A stretch of DNA of 64,000 nt from Chondrilla cf. caribensis (GCA_964020155.1 OZ026564.1:1412611-1476610), one strand, 5' to 3'; numbered from the stretch's first letter, positions 38,783-52,225 are shown. Notes: generated from the letters alone by a model not told the origin. Translations and numbers: made by a program.

Positions 38783-39076
38783 CTTTGCTTGTCTGTGCTA
38801 TGTTAATTGATTGACTGTTATTTCATTATTTCTGTTCACTTTCATTATTGTCATAGGTATGTATATAATATGTTAAAAGTTAAAAGTTAATCACGTTTGC
38901 TCTAGATGTTCCAAGTTGACAAGTTCAATCTCTGTGTACTACTGTATGTACTATTTAATGCAAACTACTATTATACTACGGAACTACAGAATATGACAAA
39001 TCTGTAATGTACTGTACATACATACATACATACATAATAAATGATAGTAATAGATGGTACAAAATATCAATATGAA

Positions 39077-39345
39077 CAGTGGTGATGTGTTCAAGGTCCC
39101 CTTTTTTGAAGTCTTTTGCAACATTGTGCAATAGTCTCTTGGGCAGAGACCCACTTCCTTTTGTAGGCCTCTGGCTTGGTCCAGAACACAGGATAAGCAT
39201 CAAATAATGCCATTTTAATTGCATTACGTTCATTATGAGGCAACGCGGGCAACTCTTGCCAACCCCTTGGGGTACATTTGGCCAGAACAACATCACCGAA
39301 AAAACTTTTTCTTGCTAATTTAACAGCAAAGACCCCTATCTTACA
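39077..39345 (-). pseudogene. BEN-domain-like exon fragment
   Basis: On the minus strand, after an AG at the edge of a GT repeat, the frame gives FAVKLARKSFFGDVVLAKC, then ELPALPHNERNAIKMALFDA and SAQETIAQCCKRLQKRG. The pattern (aromatic helix, Ser/Thr-Pro turn, LP.LP....AIK..LF..YP, final CKRL) resembles BEN domains. No partner exons were found, so I call it a relic. It could be one exon of an unassembled gene. Confidence 0.45.
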
Positions 39346-39919
39346 TGTGTGTGTGCGTGTGTGTGTGTGTAGTGTACGTGTGTGTGTGTGTGCGTGTGCA
39401 TGTGTGTGTGTGCATGCGTGCGTGTGTGTGTGTGTGAAGGTTAGTGTGTTTAACACAATCCTTCTATTCTATACTCTCAGTTAGAGTGAATCAGTCAACA
39501 CCAGGCTGGTTCTGACAGTTTGATCACTGGGGTGAAGAACAGACTGTGCAGGCTGGCACTAGGATGTACTTTGAGTCTTGAATGTGGTACTTGAAGTATG
39601 AAAGCTTTGATATGGACCATTAACAGGATATGATATGGACCATTACTGTCATCATTCCACTGTACACCTGGGATCCTAGCATGTTTCAGATTAAACAGCT
39701 ATACGTAACTGCTCATCGAACATATCTATACAAGGATAGTTGGAACGTTGTGTTCCAACTATCCTTGAGGGGATTGTGTACTTAATAAGTGTATGCAAGC
39801 GTTGCATGGGTAAACAATGTTTATATTTTGCTGTCTCATGTAGAGTCAAAGAATATATCCACATGGGCTTATATACGATTATTATTGACCCAGATTAAGG
39901 CACTAACATTACAAGGAAA

Positions 39920-40570
39920 TTGGACAGGTTGCAAAAATCAGGTGTCAGTGATGAAGTTCATATCAACCTATGTACATCACCAGAGTTGCCAAAGGCAGGT
40001 TGGACGTCTAACTTAGCTGAATTGCTGTTAATTACATTTGCCACACTTTACCAGCACTTTGTAGAGCAGACAATCAATACCATTTTGATGGGGGATGATG
40101 CTGAGAATTCAGGGTCATCAGAAGACTTGGAGTCTGATGAATCCAAGGACAAATACATACCATCATTCTGTGGACTTGGAAAGGGCTACAGGTTTTTCAA
40201 GGACGGTCATGTCCAGTGCATTGAATTTCATCCATTGCCTGATAGAACCGACCTGTGCTTTGTTTGTGCCAAAATTTTGCCATCAATGGTTAAGAACAAG
40301 AAATATGCTGTCAGGGTGTGTTTACCTGAAAGTGTACACTGCATACTGTGTTTGTCCAGCTGGTTTAGCTGGTTGCTGTAACCATATAGCGGCACTGTTG
40401 TATGCACTGGAAGAATTTGTACAACTAGGTCTGAGAGAGGAAAGTAGACTACCATGCACAAGTCGCCTTCAGCTTTGGAACTGTCCCAGATGCCAACGTA
40501 TTCCCCCAAGTAGAGTGTTAGAAGTTGTAGCCATTAACTTAATGGCTACCTCAAATGCTACCTCAAATAT
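39920..40570 (+). pseudogene. SWIM zinc-finger protein fragment
   Basis: The frame from 39920 gives GYRFFKDGHVQCIEFHPLPD and CAKILPSMVKNKKYAVRV. It then shifts to AYCVCPAGLAGCCNHIAALL, a SWIM finger (CxC...CxH), followed by TSRLQLWNCPR. This arrangement is common in large animal families where a YqaJ-type nuclease domain follows the SWIM finger. Here a frameshift near 40320 breaks the frame and the rest is missing after about 40570. Confidence 0.65.
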
Positions 40571-41041
40571 GAGGTTATTGTGCTCATTATTTGTGCATTC
40601 TACACCTACAGGTGACAAATAATTCTGATAAAAGACCAGTTTTCAAGAAAAAATGTGTATTTTATTGCATTATATTTATTATTAAAGTCTGCATTGATAA
40701 GGTCAAATCACCAAGTTTTTTTGATCTTGTAAGGATTTTATTTATCTAATTTTTATTCTCATGACGTTAACAGCTGCCATTAATTTTGCGATTAAAGTGA
40801 CAATGATGTATGCTATACTGTGTGGGAAAATCTCATCATAGTCTATAATCCTCGAGAAACATTGCTAACCAACACCAACCCAAAATACCAGGAAACATAT
40901 TGAGTATTTGCTGACGATTCTGGTGATTGGCTCAATGCTCCCGATTCTTGTCAGGGAAATCCGCCTTTTCGATTTTCGAGTACCACTTAAAGTCTGTTTG
41001 AAAGCCTCAGTTATCTGCATTTCGAATCCTGTAGGAAGAAC

Positions 41042-41275
41042 GACCCCCCAGCGCCGTTGTATTCTACAACAAGGTTAGGGTTAGGGTTAGCGGTGAATTA
41101 TATCAGTGCATGTTAAAGATCGTTCACATCATTCACAAGAATACAATTTACAAACTAACCATACCCTAACCTTAATCTAGTCGTAGAATACAAAGGTGCT
41201 GGGGGGTCATTCTTCTGACAAACTAAAACCCTAACCCTAACCTTGTCGTAGAATACAATGGTGCTGGGGGGTCAA
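41042..41275. mobile_element. Small element with TTAGGG-bearing inverted ends
   Basis: The left end (41042-41095) has GACCCCCCAGCGCCGTTGTA-like sequence followed by three TTAGGG-type units. The right side has the inverse, twice (about 41163-41213 and 41222-41275), with two or three CCCTAA units. No ORF. Telomere-like motifs are part of the terminal repeats. Confidence 0.78.
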
Positions 41276-41364
41276 AAAAGAGCAGTAGGAGTCAATACAG
41301 ACTAGATATTTCAGAATATGCTACCAAACATAATGTAAAACTGCAGATCACAACTGAATATCTA

Positions 41365-42816
41365 GAGCTTGACACGGAAGTTCGGACACCATCATAATTT
41401 GGACACTATAATTCGATCGAAGTCCAACATGCGGTTCCCATTTTCGACTCATATGCAGACTACCTTATGTTAACACAGGATAGAAATTTTGAGGTTGTTC
41501 CGATGTTTCTTCCAGAAGTTACATTTTGAACATGTAAAGTGTCCGAATTAATATTATTTTGGACTGTGGTCATCAATGATTGGACACCAGTTCTCAAACG
41601 CTTCACAAGGTAATTCAACCACTTATTATTCCATGCATTAGAAGTCAGTGTCTAAAGAAATGACTGAGAACGAACACATTGAAGTAAGTGTCCGGAAGTC
41701 ATAATTTGGACATTAATTTTTGTAAAAATTTCACATATGGCAACGTAAAGGACACAACACAACCAGGAGCGATTCTCCAAAAGTTTCACATTGGCTTAAC
41801 AACAAGAAGAAGCAAGAAAACTACTGTAGGAAACACTGGTCTTCAGCAATGTTAATATATCAGACAACCTCTGTTTACAGCTAAGACATTGAGATACTTA
41901 CCTGAAGGGACAACTGTGGAACGTCAGACTGTGGTTATTCTATCTATTGCATGTTCAATTAACAGTATTAGACGATATATTAGCTCTATGTGGTATGCCC
42001 ATTTTAAGTTGTAATGTACATAACCTATTACTTATTAATATATTAATTTTATTGTTTCTTATGATAATCCAGTTATCATTGTATTTTGTGGAGTGCTACA
42101 TTGGACCCCTCTGTGTCCTAGCACTTTATGGTGTGGTGCACTTCAATAATAGTGATTGATTGATTGATTGATATAGTGTTCCTGAACACAGAACAAAAGA
42201 TGCACGTAGAATCAAATCCCAGACGATCGCAATCACGTTCCGGAAATTAATTAATTTAAAATATATTATAATCCCACTTGTGACTCTATGCAGCTCAAGC
42301 TGTCGAGTCATGAGGGACTTCATATGCTTCTGTAAAGAGTGAGACAAGGTTAGGTGGTCTAAAATTTCGTTCATATCCTAAATCGGAGGAAAATTATGAT
42401 CAAAATGAGTTATAGCTAGTATCCGAATTATGATGACTTCCGGACGCTTGATTCAAAGTGTTCGTTCTCGGTCATTTCTTAGACAATGACTTCTAACTTT
42501 CACTGTGTTTAGAGCAGAAATGTATCTACAAATACATGGAATAATAAGTAGTTGAATCGCCTTGTGTAGCGTTTGAGAACTGGTGTCCGGTCATTGATGA
42601 CCACCGTCCGAAATAATATTAAAAAAAATAAATTCGGACACTTTACATATTCGAACGTAACTTCTGGAAGAAACATCGGAACAACCTCAAAATTTCTATC
42701 CTGTGTTAACATTAGGTAGTCTGCATATATGAGACAAAAATGGGAACCGCGCGTTCGACTTCGATCGAATTCGAGTGTCCAAATTATGATGGTGTCCGAA
42801 CTTCCGTGCCACGCCC
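41365..42816. mobile_element. 1.45-kb foldback element with about 380-base arms
   Basis: Arms at 41365-41740 and about 42420-42816 are inverted copies (GACACGGAAGTTCGGACACC at one end, its inverse at the other). TA flanks both sides (41363-41364, 42817-42818). Each arm is itself bounded by GTCCGAATTATGATG-type words. The roughly 680-base centre has no recognisable transposase. Confidence 0.85.
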
Positions 42817-42959
42817 TATACGTACCGTTTACTCTCATCGTCTCTTTCAACGATTTTCACTGAATAGAGTTTGTCGTCACATTTTCCCTTCTTTTTCTTC
42901 CTCGGCAATACAAACAGATTCTTTTCCGTGTAGGAAACAGGTCTCTTCTCCCTCGCCAT
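42816..42959 (-). pseudogene. Lysine-rich N-terminal ORF cut by the foldback element
   Basis: ATG 42959 opens MAREKRPVSYTEKNLFVLPR, a KKKKGK patch, then CDDKLYSVKIVERDDESKRY. It is stopped by the TAG created at the edge of the foldback element. The LYSVKIVERDD run is reminiscent of Tudor-knot/chromo-barrel starts, but that is weak. Beyond the element, the frame runs only a short way before a stop. Confidence 0.35.
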
Positions 42960-43660
42960 GACTCAACTCAATAATTGATTACACTTTACAACTTAACACT
43001 TGATAATCATGACGACATTAAAATGGTTGTCGGTTGCCTTACCAACAAAAATTCCTTCTAATTTGAGTAAAAAATCAAAATCCGGACGCATCAAAATTCG
43101 GCCGCTGATATCTCTTCATTCTGAACGCTTTAAATTCAACTTGAACTGCGATCAAAAGAAAGAATACACAAGCACTATCGTTTGGGCTAGTTAGAATGAT
43201 TTCCATGCATTCAGTGGTTTTTGAGATATATGCTTCTAAACGCGATGACCGAATTTTGCAAAATTCGGACAAAATCACCAAACTCGGACTGAGCTTCACA
43301 GCAGGCTAAGGGAATATGGTATCATAATTCTGAAACATGAACTACTTGTACAACAATTTGTTGCCAGTACATGTGCTAAGTTTCAATGTTATAGCTTCAT
43401 CCTTCAGAATATGCTCAACATACAAGATAGCATTCAACACAACCATGAATAGTAAAGAGCTATATCTAGTAACAATCAATAGTAACTGTTAGTAATGTTT
43501 AATATAATGACTACCAGTAAGCCACAGATATCATCAGAACTTGTATGTTATGTTAGTACCGGAGAATAGACCATATGCATTTTCGGCACACCACCCACAG
43601 TAATGGGGCCCCCGAGGTCAATGGTGAACAAGTTCACACGAATTTATGGAGTAGTATAGG
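42960..43660. other. No gene seen
   Basis: AT-rich sequence with short frames only. ATTCGGAC-type words near 43080-43290 suggest relics related to the neighbouring foldback family. Confidence 0.5.
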
Positions 43661-44560
43661 TGGCTCTCAGAGGCAAGGTCCATGAATAAGTTTCTCCTGT
43701 GCAAAAAATAGGGAAACTCATTATTTTATAATATGATATATGAATATAACTTTAATTCCAAAGTGGAGGGAATCACTGATTTAGACCAGCCGATTTGCTG
43801 GTAATTTGATAAGACGAATAAACAGTTTATACTTCTGATCAATGATTAATCCTTCATTATTAGTAGACACAAAGTTCAAAGACATGCTATTTTATAATTT
43901 AATCCTGATCCTAAACTAGCAGTACTCTACTTAGAACCAGTTACTGAACCGTATTTGTAGTATTATGACGAAGAGATCCAGTTCGGGATAATCTTGGACT
44001 TTACAATTGATCACTAAGCAACGATTAGCTCCTTTTCACAAAATCCTTCAATTTTCCCAGAAGGATGCATATAATATTATATGCACGAAGAGTTTAGTTT
44101 AGGATTTCGTTATCCATCTCTGTGTTGGAAGGTTGTTGTGAGATCTGTGGTAGGGAGAGCAATACTTTGTGATTGATTATGTGATCCAGAGACATCAAAT
44201 TAGTAATACAAAAATTAGTTGCGTACTGTTAAGTGTACATTTATTCACCTGCCTTTCCAACAAATTGATTTGAAAATAAGAGTTTGAGTCTCATGGAAAA
44301 GAGATTGAAGATCAAATTATTGACCATTATTGAGAATGCAATGTATCTACTACATAGTACATTTGCAGGATTAAATTTGAAGATTGCAATAATCAACACT
44401 GTACATACCATGGGTACCATTGATGGGAGAATACTCATTACTGCTAATGTGGCTGGGATTGTATACAGGCATAGCAGCACTTTACTGGCATGCTTAATTG
44501 CTACTTCTGTGTGTGAGAAAAAAACATGGACCATTCGGGTAAGTCAGACCTAGTTAATGT
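43660..44560 (+). pseudogene. Third RTK relic: intron plus transmembrane exon
   Basis: It matches RTK-1 from about 10020 to 10960. The transmembrane exon remnant (about 44400-44540) keeps GRILITANVAGI, an inserted base and CVRKK-like end before GTAAGTCAG. All Calx and kinase exons are absent. It is followed by unrelated repeats and then by the second spacer block, so a whole third copy of the 3' RTK unit has decayed. Confidence 0.8.
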
Positions 44561-45190
44561 AATAGATGTGCATGAACACACAGATATGGACTAATTGATT
44601 ATAACCATGTCTGACTTCCTGGATCGATTTCTATATAATCACTCAAGGAATAAAGTGAATATATCGTGAAAATATCATGCATGTGACAAAGGGACCTTGG
44701 GATGTACTAAGACATTGAAAGATTCCTATTAATGTTCACGGAGGCAAAAGCCATTTCCGACATGTATATATTGTGGGCTGTTTCATCAAGATTTTATGCA
44801 ACTGTTTTGAATACTAACTGTAAACAGACTAACTGTTGGGTACTAGGTCAAATCCATAAATTATGGGGTATTAGCGTTACACACGAATCAAAAACTATAT
44901 ATATTAATAAGATCAGATACTTCTAAGAGTGTATGTTGGGCAGTACAGATAGTTAGCAACTGGAGTTTATTCAAAACATGTCTCACCACAAACCTATAAC
45001 TTGCAGCTAGTGCTGTTTTACGGTAATCTTGCTCAATGCAGAAATTTGGCATAAACTGGTTAACCTGAATATACAGGTTGAGATTTAAGTAAACTTTCGT
45101 GAAGTGCATTAACAAATTTGTCAACAATATGGTCAGATTTGTAAGGTTTAAATAAGTTTGATTTGTTTTTAAATTAGTATTCATTAAGTG
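44561..45190. other. No gene seen
   Basis: AT-rich sequence without recognisable coding, RNA or repeat structure. It occupies the place where the kinase exons of the third RTK copy would be expected. Confidence 0.5.
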
Positions 45191-45650
45191 CCTTTGAATG
45201 TAACCAAGGTTTCATTCTCCTATTCTCTGATACATTGAAATAACATAAAGTACCTCCAAATGTGGCTAAGGTACCGTTACAGGCCATGTATTGAGATACA
45301 AATTGTTTTCAGAATTTTGCTCATTCTGTCAGCTGAATCTGGTACAAATATCACGTTGACCTGCCTCCTCTCCCATGAGTTATGCAAGAAGGTGCTTAGA
45401 ACTTAAGCTTTTATTCTCTCTCATACTGTGAATAGTATTAATCACCTCTGAATGTAGCTATGATTATGTGCCATGTATTGAGATGAAAATTATTTCAGAA
45501 TTTAGTTCATGCCATCACCTGGGTCTGATACAAACATGTGGTTGACACGCCCCCTTTCCTATGAGTTGTGTGAGAAGGTGATTAGCATTTTATTCTTCAA
45601 TTCACTCCCATATGTACATTGTATTAAGCACCTCCAATTGAAGTTAATAC
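45190..45650. repeat. Tandem repeat, about 200-bp unit, about 2.3 copies
   Basis: Words such as GCCATGTATTGAGAT, CAGAATTT, GAATCTGGTACAAA/GGTCTGATACAAA, CCCATGAGTTATGC/CCTATGAGTTGTG recur in the same order about 200 bases apart, then a partial third unit. Confidence 0.75.
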
Positions 45651-45776
45651 CCCGTTTACACCGGACCAGTTAAGTTTAAAAACCACAGGGCTAGGACTAA
45701 TGACCTAGCTGGGCCTGTGGTTAGTCTAGCCAGCTAGCCCGTCCTCGCACATGCCCTATGAGCAGAGAGTACGGAA

Positions 45777-46163
45777 GACAGTCTAGCCCAAATGGTGAGT
45801 AGTTCACACCTTTGTATTACCCGACCACAAATGGGACAAGATGTGGGGTCCCCTTCAAGTGGACAAAATTGAACGTGCAAACTGCAGTTGCGGTAGCTAT
45901 TTCAGACTTAACAGCAACCATACGCAGTGGATGACACAGAGGGACGATCCATAATCGATATGATATATTATTTTAGTGAATTATTCTGCACATTCTTTTC
46001 TAATGGAAATTATCCCTTCCCCGTATATAACGGCTTCAGCACATAGTGACATCATCAATCCAACATATATCTTTGACCAAGATTCTGGTCAAAGATCATT
46101 TCATTGGCCTATAGTCATGAGGCCATGGTGTGAACTAATCACCATTCGGGCTAGACTGTCTCC
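45777..46163. mobile_element. MITE of about 390 bp
   Basis: Inverted ends around AGACAGTCTAGCCCAAATGG and its inverse near 46129-46163. No coding sequence. It abuts the beginning of the duplicated spacer block. Confidence 0.7.
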
Positions 46164-46204
46164 CGCTCTTAATGCCTGTAGGGTGTGTGTAGGGATGGAT
46201 TACC

Positions 46205-49130
46205 TACTATGCCTGTCAACAATGATACCCCCTGGTCAATCTGCACATGCAACAGACGATTTATACAGCCAAGTGGCCAATGCATGGCACTAGTACTGAT
46301 AAAGCCACTGGTATGAACACACACTGAATCTCAATAAACAGCAGCATGGGGGTGGGATTACAACTGGTAGGGATTCAGTGGATGTGCATTACAACCTAAC
46401 ATAGTGCTGAGACTTCACCCCTATGCAGATGTTACAGTATAATGAAAATGCTAGAATAAACAACATACACAAGTACATTCTTACACACTTGAGAGTGCAC
46501 ATTCACACACACAGCACTGAGTCAGACATTACAGCAAGCATCCAAGGATGTGCCTGGTTGGTGTGCCTACATCACACCTGTATTGGATTAAGGATACTCA
46601 TTTGTCCCTATGTAGAAAGAAAGTGAGAATATGGAAATCACCCGTAATATATACGACACACTGTTTTATGCATTCTCAAGCACACACACACACACACAGA
46701 CATACATGCAGTGTGGGACATCGTGATTCAAAGCAGGTACCCAGTTGCAGGGCAGGATCGAAAGAAGGTAGGTGATCAACATGTGTGCATTAATAATATT
46801 ATATAACTGTCAAAGAAGCCAACACTGGCATAAGTTTATGTTTATGGTTTGTGTTATGTTTATGGTCGAAATGTACATACATTGCTAGCATACATGCATT
46901 CAGGCAAGTGAACATACCTTTCAGTTGGCTGGCATTCTGGGCTGGACCAATGGCTGGACCAATGGTAGTCCATCAATGTATCATGTGCTATCCATGCATG
47001 GCAGTGAAAAATATAAATATTGTACTGGTACCTAGGTGAATGGGGTATCCAAGGCAGGATCTGCAGAAGAGGAAGGTATAGTTTCCATACATGGCTTGTT
47101 CAAAACATACAACGTTTATTCCATATACACACAATTGATATGGCACAAGGGCATCCAGTTGTGTGGCTATCCTGGTGGGATGGTATCCAAGTAAGCTGGT
47201 AACAAGGTATAGGTGCATGGAAATCTGGGGCATCATCTAAACCGAAATTTTCCAAATCAGTACACTTTGAAGACCAGGCACAACACAGGGCTGCATTGCG
47301 AGTTATATTATGTCGGCCAAAATTCGAAGTAAATCAAATCTGCCAGATTAAAAGAAAATGATATTGGCGGCAATGTCCAGTAACACATGCTTTATAACAT
47401 TATTGCTTGCAATCCAAACTAAAAACCTGTCTAACGTATATGCTTACAGATCATATCATGTAGTTCTAGGTCTGGATTGATGAAGTACATACGTGCCAAT
47501 TTCTATATAGGAATTCGAATGAGATAAATTTTGCAAAAGTAACATTAATTAAAACTTACTGACCGGTACTCAACACTTTAGTTGTCCAACGAACAAAATC
47601 GAAAGAAATTCACAATTGACCTCCCTCCCGATACTGAACTCAAGCAGACTTCTACGCGAATAGAAGAATACATACACCATCACACTAGCTGATTGAACTT
47701 CTTAAGGTGACCAGAAGGGACTGGAGGACAAACAGCAACTCACTAGCTACTTCATAATCAATAATCACAGCATTAACTGACGCTAAAACTGTCGTGCGTA
47801 GTAGTTGGCACACGCGATGGGGGTGGAGTCGAGTGTTGTGAGCCAATGAATTTGCAAGACATGTCATCTTCAACCAATGGAATTGTGGATCGCTTGTATT
47901 CCAGTCTATAATATACCATCTTTTTTGACTTGGTGGTTGATATGGTCTGCAAACAGGTATAGAGTTTTCGCGATAGATGTCGTGCCGCGTATATTAGAGC
48001 GTCAGTTCAATGGTGATACCACGTGTAACTGCGCATGTGTCGTTCTGTATTGATTACGAGGGAAAATAGACGCCCCATCGCGCCATATTGAAACGATGAC
48101 GTCATAGATCGCACCCACTTCGCATGACGATGTCATTGATGAGAAATACTATGAGTAGGGTATAATGGCAAGGGTCGGAAGAATTTCGAAACTGGTTTTT
48201 GAGAGCATGTAGGAGCTTATAAGAGCTATGGGTGTCTATATCGTTAATGTATTTCGACATAATATTATGTTTATACATGACATTGTACCCTAGCATGGAT
48301 TTTAATTTGGCACCATAACCATGGAAACAGAGTGTATGTCATTTATGTCACCTTTAAAAGGATACACGGAATGAATCCTTCATATGGGATACCGAAGAGT
48401 TAAAGGATCTATTTTGTGTGTAGCCTTCTATAATCATACAGGATATGTAGCAATTATAATATGTAAATAAAATTATATGGAAATGCAATTATAATAAATA
48501 TATAAATAGTCAAGAAAATGTGCTACAGCCTAGTATGAATGCCCAATATTAGTTCTGGATGCATATGCTGATCTTCTGACAAATTAAAGTTTCAAATATT
48601 GAGGATCTACTGTGTTCTGCTAGCAGGTGATGTTCAGGGCATCTTTCCCTATAGTGCTCCGGAGGTTTATACTGCTCCAGGAATGATATCATATGTAACA
48701 AGTATTATGCTCAACTACAGTTGCATGTATTGCAATTGCAGAATGATTGATAGACACAATCTATCTATGTACAAGTCAATTCACTTTTTATTATGAACAA
48801 TTATTACATTCAAATCCATGTATTTGCGGAATAATTATAATGTTGAACACTCATGATAAAAAAACAAACTGTACGTTTAGGAGTTTGTTACATCAGAACA
48901 ATTTCCTATGACGTACTGCATAGCACATGGCTGAGATTATTACTTTGTTATATTGAAAAAAAATTGTTGTAGAGGAGTTTGTTGTGAGAGTGTTCAACTC
49001 TACTGCTTTTGTAGCTAACACTGGAGGCAGCCACAATATAATGCATGCTGCATTTATATTTTAAATATTATATATAATAATATATCAACGAGAAATTGTA
49101 ATAATTCAAACGTTTGAAATATTACACGTG
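46205..49130. repeat. Second copy of the spacer block
   Basis: Direct repeat of 17325-20405, including the 65-codon frame at 48599-48796 and the AT-rich end up to ATTACACGTGC. Divergence is similar to that between the RTK arms, with small indels. It ends just before the 3' end of the phosphatase gene. Confidence 0.85.
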
Positions 49131-49390
49131 CTAAAGTTATTCAATATAAATTCAAATAAAATGTAGTTGATTGGATATAAATTCACCTGTGCAAATTGTT
49201 CAGTAAACAAATACAATATGGAAAAGGTAACAGATGTTTTAACAACTGGACAATACACCAGAAAAATAAACAGCAACAAACAGATACCATACACATATGT
49301 ACGTATGTCCGTGTGTAGACACATAACCATAGATAAGAGGAAATGTATACAGTACTTAAGCACTATAATAGTAGACGGCTGTCACGCTTC

Positions 49391-52225
49391 CTAGTCAGCT
49401 GGGAGGAGCTCATGCATTCGGAATTTCTCCCGAATTGCTGGTCTCACATCATCCTGTAACAAGTACACAAGACAAACCGGTGTGTTACAACAGTAAGACA
49501 GTAAGTATATATGTACACAGATTATAATTGACTAGTACATGCTTCATTGTAGTGTAGACCATAATATTATGCTAAACTAGTGTCCTGGGCTACACAGGGA
49601 TCTTTTATCTATCTATCTAAAGTGTCCTAATCAACCATCTACATGAGTATGCATTTATAGCCAATCAATACTCATGTTCGCATATTAGTCTACACATCAA
49701 CAACTGTTGTTATCATGTATACACAGTGTTCCTCGATGTGTAAATATGTAATGATACACATGTATACGTTGCAAACAGGAACTTGCACAGAAAATACAAA
49801 CGGGACACATTACATGGATGTCAATTTTAGATGTCTCACGTACATGCAGGAGTAGCTGGTCCAGGAAAGGAAGTAACTCCATAAGCTGAATATCGCTATC
49901 ATCCACAAACCAAGATTCTATTGGGATCCCATTTGACAACTGGAAAGGGAAATGAAACATAAACTGTGTGATGTGAATCCAGCCACTGATATTGTATAAA
50001 TCTACTACAACAGTGTGAAGACATAATGTCAAGTATTGCCACCACGATACTTATCAATTGTATTCCTCCTGGGTGGACTACAGCAGACATGGACACCTTT
50101 GTCTTTGATAAACAACTCAGGCTGTGCCCTTGCTATCAAATAGGCAAAAGTGTTGTACGTATCTCTGCTGTAGCCCATCCAGAAGGGAGACAACCATTAC
50201 ATGTATCTTCACACATGAAATACGTATGTTGGTAATATACATGTCATGACAACAAGAATCTTCAAAGTACAGAGACAGTCACATGACAATGTACACAACT
50301 AAATATTCTAATATCAAGTTACATACGTACACATGAAAGCAGAGATATGTACGGTACTTTCAGTAAAAAACTGAACGTACTACGGGCGTACCCGTACCCG
50401 TTTTTTAACCGTACGTAGTCGACACGTCCGTAACCCGTAAATGAGTGACCCGTACTTCTACTGCATTCTTCAGCAAGTGATAATTACTTGAGGCGCAGGT
50501 GACAATGATACGTCATAATTCTTGCGCAACGACGGTGTGATTTGATTCCGCGAGACGAAGAAAAATGGCTTATTCGATCGATGTACGTATACCAGCGAAT
50601 TTGAGTGCTAATCTTTCGGAAACAGAGGATTAGCACAGAATATTCGAAATTACATGGTTTTCTAACCTTTTAGACTTACCGCTGTTGCTCTCGGACACTT
50701 TTTTGCCGGGCGAAGGCTCATCTCTGCCTTAAACGAGTTCGAATCAACCGAGCGGGATTCTGACGGGGACGATCTTTTCAACGGACGTTACTCTTCTCGC
50801 GGAAGAAGGTTTATGGATTTCTTGAAAGGGCGCTTGAGGTCTGCATTTCTTTCGATTATCACTTTCTCTAGAAATGTAACAACCCGTACGTATCCCGTAG
50901 GTATCAACACGTAGGTAAACCGTACTTAACACGTCCGTTCATCCGTAGGCAACCCGTAGTACGTTCAGTTTTTTACTGAAAGTACCGTATGTACGCATGT
51001 TTGTACATACGTAGGTACTTGCTAACCATCCTACCTGATATCCAAATGCTTGTGGGGAATTATCCACAATGATGGTTTTTGACAGATCTCGTCCGAGAAT
51101 ACCCAGTTCTTTTATGTAGTTACCATGAACACAGATACAGTGCTCCCTAAAGAGCCGATGTCTGATCAGTTTTCTCTTAGGATCCAGGAGGTTCATGAGC
51201 CGATCTGCATACACCTTAGTGGATGCAGTGAACAGAATAACTTCAAATTTCTGAGACACTGCTTCGAGGAACTCCTTGAAGAAAGGTCTTATCCTGACAT
51301 AAACCTGAGAAAGCATGTACAATATAGGAGCTCTCAGATATTATTCACTATACCAACTTACACAGACATACATTCAACCGTGTACTTACGTATATGTACT
51401 CACACCAACTGACACAGACATACGTACGTACATTCAACCGTGTACTTACGTATATGCACTCATACCAACTAACACAGACATACGTACATGCACTCGCACC
51501 AACCAACACAGACATACATTCAAACGTGTACGTAGGTAGGTACGTACGTACATATATGCACTCACATCATAGACGTCCTCCCCAAGGGACACTTGAAATG
51601 AAAAGTCATACTTGTCTAACACTGTTATACTGCAATGAACTAAGGTTTCATCCTGCATAGAGAGAGCAGTGGATTGATGAATTCGTGTACATCCATTGAA
51701 ATTTGAATATTATATTTGTACCAGGAAATTGTGGTGAATTAACAAGACTTCACTACACATGAATGCCACATACGTATGTGCACGTTATAAGACGGTACAG
51801 TTCATACATACGTGGGTACGTACATAGAGAACGAGAGGAATCATAAGAACAGCTGTGGTTACAGGGGGAGTTGGGTACTGACAGGAAGCCTCACTGTGAC
51901 ACATTTCAATAAATATACAATTGACCTTTATCCTGAGAAATATGCTCAACAATAACATTACAAAAAGTATTTTACGTACATTCACTCACCAAATCTAGTA
52001 CTAGTGTGTACTTTGGTGTGCTCCTAGTGGGCCGAGGAAGGACAGGTATCCTGTGCCTTATGTCCTCTGGCAGAGGTGGGAGATGCTTGATGAAGTAGAA
52101 TGGACTCATGGCCGAGGAGTAGTTCTCAGGAGGGAAGGATGCACTTTCTTGAGGGACGGATTCGGTGGTTTCTTCTACAGAGTTGTTCTGCTTAACCCGT
52201 CTCAAAGGGACTGGTTCTGTAGGAG
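49391..52225 (-). CDS. CTDSPL2: Phosphatase catalytic-domain exons of the CTDSPL2-like gene
   Basis: Five exons. The exon ending at 51990 carries [26 protein letters not shown]; the next begins DETLVHC, so the intron splits the DxDxT motif. Exon 51304-51035 holds the substrate-groove and third and fourth HAD motifs. Catalytic residues are present and there are no stops, so an active enzyme is expected. Confidence 0.93.

Noticed and set aside
39091..39456. 121-codon protein starting in a Thr-His tract
   Set aside because: The N-terminal half is GT microsatellite. Only the part from about 39345 down resembles a domain.
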